Source of the DNA: Chitinophagaceae bacterium
GTDB lineage: Bacteria; Bacteroidota; Bacteroidia; Chitinophagales; Chitinophagaceae
Assembly: GCA_019747455.1 (NCBI GenBank)
Contig: JAIEQT010000159.1
Span: 1-11,908, forward strand
Length of the DNA: 11,908 bases
Direction of reading: 5' to 3'
The notes below the pieces were generated by a model. It worked only from the letters and a program-made list of their open reading frames with translations. It searched no databases and was not told the origin of the DNA. Below are positions 6,763-11,908 of this stretch, piece after piece. Made by a program: the position numbers and the translations under genes. The number at the start of each line of letters is the position of its first letter. Positions within the stretch are counted from its first letter, which is position 1.

Positions 6763-7854
6763 ATGAAAAAGCTTGATTGGTACATACTCCGTAAGTTTCT
6801 CACCACTTTCTTTTTTGCCATATTTCTATTTGCCGTAATAGCTATTGTGGTGGATGTGAGTGAAAAAACAGATGATTTTGTAAAATCACAGCTTGGAATT
6901 AAGAGAATTATAACCGATTACTATTTTGGGTTCATTCCGCATATTATTGCGTTACTCTTTCCTTTATTCGTTTTTATTGCTGTTATTTTTTTTACATCGA
7001 AGATGGCGGGAAAGAGCGAGATCATTGCCATTTTGGCCAGTGGCACTACGTATGGGCGGTGGTTAAGACCTTATTGGATTGGGGGTATTTTCTTGTCTGT
7101 TTTATTATGGTTTGCCAATCAATATGTGGTTCCGAAAGCAAATCAAATAAGAGGAGGTTTCGAAGCTAAATATATTGATGCTAATTCCAGCTATACCAAT
7201 ATTTTGGCCAAGCCGAATAATGTTTATTTAAAAGTAGATTCCTTTACGTATGCCGGTATCATTTATTACGATACTTTAACGAAAAGAGGCGGACCGGTTT
7301 ATTTTTTTAAGATCATAAACAATCAACTCGTTGAAAATACGCGTGCCGAATCGATCAGTTGGGATACTACTACAAAAAAATGGCGATTAGATCAGTTGAT
7401 CGATAGAAAGTTGGAGCCGATGAAAGAGTTATTGGTTCAATCGGCAATGAAACAAATGAACTTTAACTTTAAGCCGGCAGATTTAAGTAGAGATAAATAT
7501 ACCAAGGATAAACTCACTACCCCTGAGTTGAATCGATTTATTGCATTGGAAGAGCTAAGGGGTTCGGAGGGGTTGAACGGACTAAAAGTAGAACGATATA
7601 GAAGAGATGCCACTTGTGTTACGGTATTATTACTTACACTTATCGGTGCCATTGTAGCCGGCAGAAAGGTTAGAGGGGGTAGTGGGGTACACTTAGCTGT
7701 AGGCTTTGCGACTGCCGCTCTTTTCATCATTACAGATCGATTTTCTACCATATTCTCTACAAAAGGGAATTTACCCCCCCTAATGGCGGCTTGGATACCG
7801 AATTTTATCTTCGTTTTTGTTATCATATATCTTTATCGCAAGGCACCAAAATAA
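6763..7854 (+). CDS. LptF/LptG-family LPS export permease
   Basis: Inner-membrane permease subunit of the Lpt system, in which LptB ATPase drives LPS from the inner membrane to the LptC-LptA bridge and outer membrane. The 363 residues show the YjgP/YjgQ layout: three N-terminal helices (about 11-31, 54-78, 100-121), a central periplasmic beta-rich region of about 160 residues, and three C-terminal helices ending in IYLYRKAPK. The N-terminus KKLDWYILRKFLTTFFF and the segment MAGKSEIIAILASGTTYGR after helix 2 (the coupling region facing LptB) are typical of the family. I chose ATG at 6763. The longer frame from 6730 would start inside the terminator stem and add residues encoded by terminator and promoter. 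Whether it is LptF or LptG cannot be decided, so no symbol is given. The gene has its own promoter and ends 92 bases before citrate synthase. Confidence 0.9.
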   Translation: MKKLDWYILRKFLTTFFFAIFLFAVIAIVVDVSEKTDDFVKSQLGIKRIITDYYFGFIPHIIALLFPLFVFIAVIFFTSKMAGKSEIIAILASGTTYGRWLRPYWIGGIFLSVLLWFANQYVVPKANQIRGGFEAKYIDANSSYTNILAKPNNVYLKVDSFTYAGIIYYDTLTKRGGPVYFFKIINNQLVENTRAESISWDTTTKKWRLDQLIDRKLEPMKELLVQSAMKQMNFNFKPADLSRDKYTKDKLTTPELNRFIALEELRGSEGLNGLKVERYRRDATCVTVLLLTLIGAIVAGRKVRGGSGVHLAVGFATAALFIITDRFSTIFSTKGNLPPLMAAWIPNFIFVFVIIYLYRKAPK

Positions 7855-7889
7855 ATTCTCGTTAAATAAGTAATCCATTTGGTATTGAT

Positions 7890-7920
7890 TTTGTTATAGA
7901 TACAACTTCTGTTACCTTTA
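7890..7920 (+). promoter_or_regulatory. Bacteroidota-type promoter of citrate synthase
   Basis: TTTG (7890-7893) is followed after exactly 19 bases by TACCTTTA (7913-7920), one mismatch from TAnnTTTG. This is the spacing of the -33/-7 promoter described in Bacteroides and Flavobacterium. The start would fall near 7924, giving a leader of about 22 bases. It is the only two-element match I see in the window. The 92-base gap shows no terminator for the upstream gene. Confidence 0.65.
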
Positions 7921-7946
7921 CGGCGCCACGTTAAACAAGTATTGCC

Positions 7947-9269
7947 ATGGGAATTATAAAAGACCGGTTTAAAGCTAAAGCCGATGCTGCGAACGCAGAG
8001 ATCAAAGAATTGCTCAAAGAGCATGGAACCAAAAAAATAGGAGAAGTGACCCTTGCCCAGGTGTATCAAGGGATGCGCGGAATTACCGGGTTAGTTACGG
8101 AAACCAGCTTATTAGATGCCCAAGAGGGTATTCGTTTTCGTGGATATTCTATTCCTGAACTACAAAAAAAACTACCAAAAGCACCGGGTGGTGATGAACC
8201 ATTGCCGGAAGGTTTATTTCATTTAATGTTGGTAGGTGAGCTTCCTAATGAAGAAGAGGTAAACCATATTACCAATGTTTGGCAGCGTAGAAGTCATGTA
8301 CCAAATCATGTTTTTGCAACAATAGATGCATTGCCTTTAAGTACACATCCTATGACCATGTTCGTAGTAGGTGTAATGGCATTACAAACGGAAAGTAATT
8401 TTGCGAAAGAATACGCCAAAGGAATCAATAAAAAAGATTACTGGAATCCAGTGTACGACGATGCTATGGATCTAATTGCTCGCCTTCCGCGTATTGCTGC
8501 CTATATCTACAGAAGAAAGTATAAGAATAATGAACATATTCAGCCTAATGGTTTATTAGATTGGGCAGGCAATTTTGCGCATATGATGGGTTATGAAGAT
8601 GAAAGCTTCAAAGAACTCATGCGTTTGTATATGACCATTCATGCCGATCATGAGGGTGGAAATGTTTCGGCACATACAACACATTTGGTGGGTTCTGCTT
8701 TAAGTGATCCATTCTTGAGTTATGCTGCCGGAATGAATGGGTTAGCTGGTCCTTTACACGGATTGGCCAATCAAGAAGTGATCAAATGGATTTTTGAAAT
8801 GCAGGAACAACTCGGTACCGATGATCCTTCTCAAGAACAGATCGCCGATTATGTTCAAAAAACTATTTCATCTGGTAAAGTAGTTCCCGGTTATGGGCAT
8901 GCTGTATTGCGTAAAACGGATCCGCGATTCACCGCTCAAATGGAATTTGGTAAAAAACATATGCCCGATGATAAATTAGTAAATACTGTTTGGAAAATTT
9001 ATGATACAGTACCACCTATATTACAATCCTTAGGGAAAATTAAAAACCCCTGGCCAAATGTAGATGCGCATAGTGGTGCTTTATTGGTTCACTATGGTTT
9101 TGTTGAATACGAATTTTATACAGTACTATTTGCTGTGAGTAGAGCATTAGGTGTTTTGGCTAGCCTTTGTTGGGATCGGGCTCTTGGTTTCCCATTAGAG
9201 CGACCAAAATCTGTAACCACAGAATCTGTGAAGCTTTGGTTAGAAGGTAAGGATGAGATTTGGGAATGA
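7947..9269 (+). CDS. Citrate synthase, mitochondrial-like type
   Basis: Condenses acetyl-CoA with oxaloacetate to citrate, the entry step of the TCA cycle. The three catalytic residues are in place: H271 (AGPLHGLANQE), H318 (VPGYGHAVLRKTDPR) and D373 (NVDAHSG), corresponding to H274, H320 and D375 of pig enzyme. The sequence follows mitochondrial citrate synthase along its whole 440 residues, for example GLVTETSLLDAQEGIRFRGY, DHEGGNVSAHTTHLVGSALS and RALGFPLERPKS, rather than the shorter-looking motifs of bacterial hexameric GltA. It therefore belongs to the family annotated as the eukaryotic type of Si-citrate synthase, expected to be a dimer without NADH control. There is no transit peptide; MGIIKDRF begins the mature-like region. 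It appears to be monocistronic, with its own promoter, and converges on the PKD lipoprotein genes. Confidence 0.96.
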   Translation: MGIIKDRFKAKADAANAEIKELLKEHGTKKIGEVTLAQVYQGMRGITGLVTETSLLDAQEGIRFRGYSIPELQKKLPKAPGGDEPLPEGLFHLMLVGELPNEEEVNHITNVWQRRSHVPNHVFATIDALPLSTHPMTMFVVGVMALQTESNFAKEYAKGINKKDYWNPVYDDAMDLIARLPRIAAYIYRRKYKNNEHIQPNGLLDWAGNFAHMMGYEDESFKELMRLYMTIHADHEGGNVSAHTTHLVGSALSDPFLSYAAGMNGLAGPLHGLANQEVIKWIFEMQEQLGTDDPSQEQIADYVQKTISSGKVVPGYGHAVLRKTDPRFTAQMEFGKKHMPDDKLVNTVWKIYDTVPPILQSLGKIKNPWPNVDAHSGALLVHYGFVEYEFYTVLFAVSRALGVLASLCWDRALGFPLERPKSVTTESVKLWLEGKDEIWE

Positions 9270-9273
9270 GAAC

Positions 9274-9322
9274 AGACGATAGACGATAGACTATAGACAA
9301 TAGTCAATGGTCAATAGTCAGT
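9274..9322. repeat. Degenerate heptamer repeat array, seven units
   Basis: Seven successive 7-base units without gaps: AGACGAT, AGACGAT, AGACTAT, AGACAAT, AGTCAAT, GGTCAAT, AGTCAGT. Neighbouring units differ by at most two bases. The array starts four bases after the citrate synthase stop. GACTAT (9289-9294) and ATAGTC (9300-9305) could pair as a six-base hairpin. The rest of the gap to 9385 holds CGGACTT (9342-9348) and CCGACTT (9370-9376), 28 bases apart, perhaps a decayed second array. Confidence 0.85.
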
Positions 9323-9385
9323 CGACCTTGAATAATAATATCGGACTTTTGGGCTGGCTCACGGACTCTCCGACTTTATTAACGT

Positions 9386-10612
9386 CTACTGCTTCAATAT
9401 CGTAATGGTTTTATAAGCTGTATCTGCACAACCATTACCGGTTACGATTAATTGTACGCGATAGGTTTGGTCTGTAGATTGACGCTGGTATGTATTCTCT
9501 ATATAACTAAGAAAAGTATTGTTGGTTACCCCATTACCGAAGTTCCATTGGTAGCTATCGATGGTACTTGTGGGAATAGTGCTTTTACTATTAAAACTCC
9601 AGCGTACTTCTGTTGCTTTTTGCCAAACTAAAGTGGGTTCGAAAAGTGAGGTGGGTTTTGGATTTTCTCCTTTAGCGTTTACTAATTTATTGGTACGATA
9701 AATTTCTCTGCCATTTAGTTTTACACTCATTATCACGTCGTAATCATTCGGAAATTTGTATTTATACTGAATTGGGTTTCCTGTTTGTACACCTTTGCCA
9801 TCTGAGAAATCCCATTCATACACAGACCCTCCGGGAACATTTTCTGCCGCAGCGGTAAATACTAAACGCTCATTGGTACATACATCAAAAGCTGCTACGG
9901 TAAAATTTCCCTTGATATTGCTAAAGGTACCCGGAACAGTTATGTTCATAGTAGTATCGCCCTTGCAACCACTATTGGTAGTTACGGTAAGTTTCACAGC
10001 GTATGTTTTATCTGTAATAAATTTGGGGAATTCATGTCGGGTTAAAGGCACTGATAGTACAGAACTAGTGCTATCTCCCCATTCCCATTGATAAGAAACA
10101 AAATCACCTTGATTAACAGATGAGGTACTGTTAAATGTGATATAGTTTTGGTTTGAGGGAAAATCGAACTTAGTTGTAAAACTGGCTACCGGCTTGGTTT
10201 GTTTGCCTAGTGCTTTGATAGGGAAATTTAGCTTTGTTATCGTTGTATTTTCATCTTGCATTAAAAACAAATTCACCAAAAAAGATCCAGCTGCCTGATA
10301 AGAATAAGTTACGGTACTTCCTTTTGCTGTATTGCCATCTCCAAACTGCCATTGATAGAAAGCACCAGCGGGTAAAGCCGGACCCATAGCTGTGAAGCTA
10401 AAAATTTCTGTGCTGGGAAAGCAAGTACTGGTATTAGTGATGCGTACGCTGATATCTCCAAAACTAACAGTAGTAGTATCTTTTGATACCGAGATCGTGC
10501 CTTCTCCTGTTAATTTTAATGATGCCGCAAAATTAGAAACAGCTTCTTTTTTGCAGCTAAACAAAAAGAAGAAAGGAATGCACCAAACATATCGTAGCAG
10601 GCTCGATCTCAT
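9386..10612 (-). CDS. PKD-domain lipoprotein, downstream copy of a tandem pair
   Basis: Predicted envelope lipoprotein of unknown function. The signal peptide ends in the lipobox LFSC, with lipidated C20 followed by KKE. ATG at 10612 is preferred to the in-frame ATG at 10645, since it gives a normal signal peptide and sits four bases after the upstream stop. The 408 residues carry about four PKD-like beta-sandwich repeats, marked by YQWQFGDGN (86-94), YQWEWGDSTSS (174-184), YEWDFSDGKG (265-274) and YQWNFGNGV (354-362). Cysteines C64, C216, C245 and C395 recur at matching places in the neighbouring paralogue. PKD domains usually serve adhesion or binding of proteins or glycans; no enzyme domain, sorting tail or SusD feature is visible. 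It forms an operon with the upstream copy and converges on citrate synthase. Family call is firm, function is not known. Confidence 0.85.
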   Translation of the reverse strand: MRSSLLRYVWCIPFFFLFSCKKEAVSNFAASLKLTGEGTISVSKDTTTVSFGDISVRITNTSTCFPSTEIFSFTAMGPALPAGAFYQWQFGDGNTAKGSTVTYSYQAAGSFLVNLFLMQDENTTITKLNFPIKALGKQTKPVASFTTKFDFPSNQNYITFNSTSSVNQGDFVSYQWEWGDSTSSVLSVPLTRHEFPKFITDKTYAVKLTVTTNSGCKGDTTMNITVPGTFSNIKGNFTVAAFDVCTNERLVFTAAAENVPGGSVYEWDFSDGKGVQTGNPIQYKYKFPNDYDVIMSVKLNGREIYRTNKLVNAKGENPKPTSLFEPTLVWQKATEVRWSFNSKSTIPTSTIDSYQWNFGNGVTNNTFLSYIENTYQRQSTDQTYRVQLIVTGNGCADTAYKTITILKQ

Positions 10613-10616
10613 ATTT

Positions 10617-11852
10617 TTATTTTGCTGCAACTGTAATATTTGCAACGGTTGTGTCTTTACATCCCGTATTACTCGTAACTATTAATCGTATCGCGTAATT
10701 TGTTGGTGTAACTGCTTTGGTATACTCTTGCTCAACAATGGTATTAAAGTTATCATTCACAACATTAAAAGGCATTTCCCATCTATATCCGATAAGATAG
10801 CCATGTGGTATATTTGATTGGCTATAGAAGGCCCATTTTTCGGTTGTTGCCGTACTGCTAACAATATTTCTCAGCATTAAAGCTTTAGGCTTAATGTTTT
10901 GTCCAAAAGCAGTAACTGCTTTATGTGTTTGATAAATGATTTTACCTTTTAGGGTAATCGTCATTTTTACATCATATGTATTTTGATAGGTAAATGCTTT
11001 GCGAACCGGGTTGCCGCTTACCAATCCGGTTGCATCTGCAAAATCCCAAGTATAAACAGCACCTGCCGGAACACCGGTAGCTGTAGGCGTGAAAATAAAA
11101 TATTCATTTGTACAGCCATCATATTGCACTGCATTGAAATCGCCGGTAATATTGTAAACAGCCGGTACAAAAACATTGAGGGCGGCTGTATCCTTACAAC
11201 CGGAGTTAGCGGTAACTACTAGTCGTACATTATATGTTTTATCTTCCGGTACTGGAGGAAAGTTTTTGGGTATGAATGTATTAGAAGTACTGCTGGTAGT
11301 GCTATCTCCCCAATTCCAAAAATGATTGGTAATGGTTCCAGTTGGCACGGTAGACCTACTGGTGAAGGTCATATTATTGAGGTAATTGATATCGGGTAAC
11401 GAACTGGAAAAAATAGCGGTAGGGGATATTTGTTGTCCTAGTGCTTTCACAGATATCGATACTTTTTGCAATATTTGGTTATCTGTACTTTTTACTTGTA
11501 GAATAACGGTATAAGTGCCTGGGTCTTTATAAATATTTCTAACTGTGGTACCTGTTAGAGATTTGCCATCTCCAAATTCCCAAACATATTTTGCTGTGGC
11601 CGGAAAGCCTGTTGAAACAGCTCTGAATTCAAATATTTCATTAGATGGGAAACAGGCTTCTGTTCTGCTGAATTTGATGGTAACAGACCCTTCTGTAACG
11701 GTTGTGGTATCTTTAAAAGCAGAAATAACACCCCCAATTACGGTATTGGTTGTGTTTGCTTCGTCTGTAGGCGTGGCATTGTCTTTTTTACAACCAGTGG
11801 CAGTAAAAAATACCACAAAACAAAGCCATATTAGGGGTTTGCTGTTTTTCAT
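10617..11852 (-). CDS. PKD-domain lipoprotein, upstream copy of a tandem pair
   Basis: Predicted envelope lipoprotein, colinear with the downstream gene over its full length and clearly a duplicate. Shared blocks include KDTTTV, CFPSNEIF, KALGQQ, NSGCKDT, GCTNE and YDVKM. ATG at 11852 gives a clean signal peptide ending in ATGC with lipidated C21, followed by KKD; the ATG at 11870 would only add MIKYSF. The 411 residues contain four PKD-like units: YVWEFGDGKS (89-98), FWNWGDSTTSS (178-188), YTWDFADATG (267-276) and YRWEMPFNV (356-364), the last having lost the usual GDG turn. C67, C219, C247 and C398 match the cysteines of the other copy. The stop is four bases before the next ATG. No convincing promoter is visible in the 56 bases left upstream, where TACATTGA on the minus strand is only a poor -7 match. 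Confidence 0.85.
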   Translation of the reverse strand: MKNSKPLIWLCFVVFFTATGCKKDNATPTDEANTTNTVIGGVISAFKDTTTVTEGSVTIKFSRTEACFPSNEIFEFRAVSTGFPATAKYVWEFGDGKSLTGTTVRNIYKDPGTYTVILQVKSTDNQILQKVSISVKALGQQISPTAIFSSSLPDINYLNNMTFTSRSTVPTGTITNHFWNWGDSTTSSTSNTFIPKNFPPVPEDKTYNVRLVVTANSGCKDTAALNVFVPAVYNITGDFNAVQYDGCTNEYFIFTPTATGVPAGAVYTWDFADATGLVSGNPVRKAFTYQNTYDVKMTITLKGKIIYQTHKAVTAFGQNIKPKALMLRNIVSSTATTEKWAFYSQSNIPHGYLIGYRWEMPFNVVNDNFNTIVEQEYTKAVTPTNYAIRLIVTSNTGCKDTTVANITVAAK

Positions 11853-11908
11853 GAACGAGTACTTGATCAATGTACTCTTCTACAACGTAAAACAGGCTTT
11901 ATTATTGT

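Noticed and set aside
6585..6776. Open frame of 63 codons (TTG start) between tgt and the LPS permease gene
   Set aside because: It runs through both hairpins, the terminator and the promoter box and into the permease gene in another frame; the product resembles no protein family I know.
9795..10685. Antisense open frames of 98 and 97 codons over the PKD genes, and similar frames over other genes
   Set aside because: They mirror strong coding sequences, carry no family motif and lack start signals, so they are shadows.
11853..11908. Promoter for the PKD lipoprotein operon
   Set aside because: On the minus strand only poor matches such as TACATTGA are present, and the sequence ends before a full upstream region can be judged.
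1..11908. Defence system, phage, insertion sequence, CRISPR or RNA gene
   Set aside because: Nearly all bases belong to recognisable core genes, and no integrase, transposase, spaced repeats or tRNA-like fold was seen.

Overview
The window is AT-rich and looks like chromosomal core sequence from a member of the Bacteroidota, most likely near the family Chitinophagaceae. The evidence is promoter boxes of the Bacteroidota type (TAnnTTTG, one with TTTG 19 bases upstream), no clear Shine-Dalgarno sequences before the starts, PKD-repeat lipoproteins with CKK after the lipobox, a short RsmI, and a citrate synthase of the mitochondrial-like family. The placement is an inference from these traits. 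I see no phage, transposon, CRISPR, rRNA or tRNA sequence.

Layout. 1-1660 (+): a tight operon of pssA (5' end outside the window), purS and rsmI, joined by a 4-base ATGA overlap and a 2-base gap; rsmI begins with TTG. 1701-3563 (+): a secreted zinc aminopeptidase-like protein of family M1. 3564-3630: a convergent gap with a 7-base tandem repeat. 3631-5381 (-): a membrane GT2 glycosyltransferase followed by rsmG, with a 31-base overlap. 5382-5416: a 35-base divergent promoter region. 5417-6556 (+): tgt for queuosine tRNA modification. 6557-6762: an intergenic region with two hairpins, one a classic terminator. 6763-7854 (+): an LptF/LptG-family LPS export permease. 7947-9269 (+): citrate synthase. 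9270-9385: a convergent gap with a second, degenerate 7-base repeat array. 9386-11852 (-): two tandem paralogous PKD-domain lipoproteins, 4 bases apart.

The genes do not form one pathway. Most are housekeeping: membrane lipid synthesis (pssA), purine synthesis (purS), 16S rRNA methylation (rsmI, rsmG), tRNA modification (tgt), envelope building (glycosyltransferase, LPS permease), and the TCA cycle (citrate synthase). The M1 peptidase and the two PKD lipoproteins act outside the cytoplasm.

I did not find an undescribed multi-gene system. The points most worth a second look are: promoter -7 boxes that sit 4 bases before ATG and imply leaderless mRNAs; a Tgt in which all three zinc-binding cysteines are replaced although the rest aligns without gaps; the mitochondrial-like citrate synthase; heptamer repeats at both convergent gene ends; and the duplicated PKD lipoproteins with four matched cysteines.
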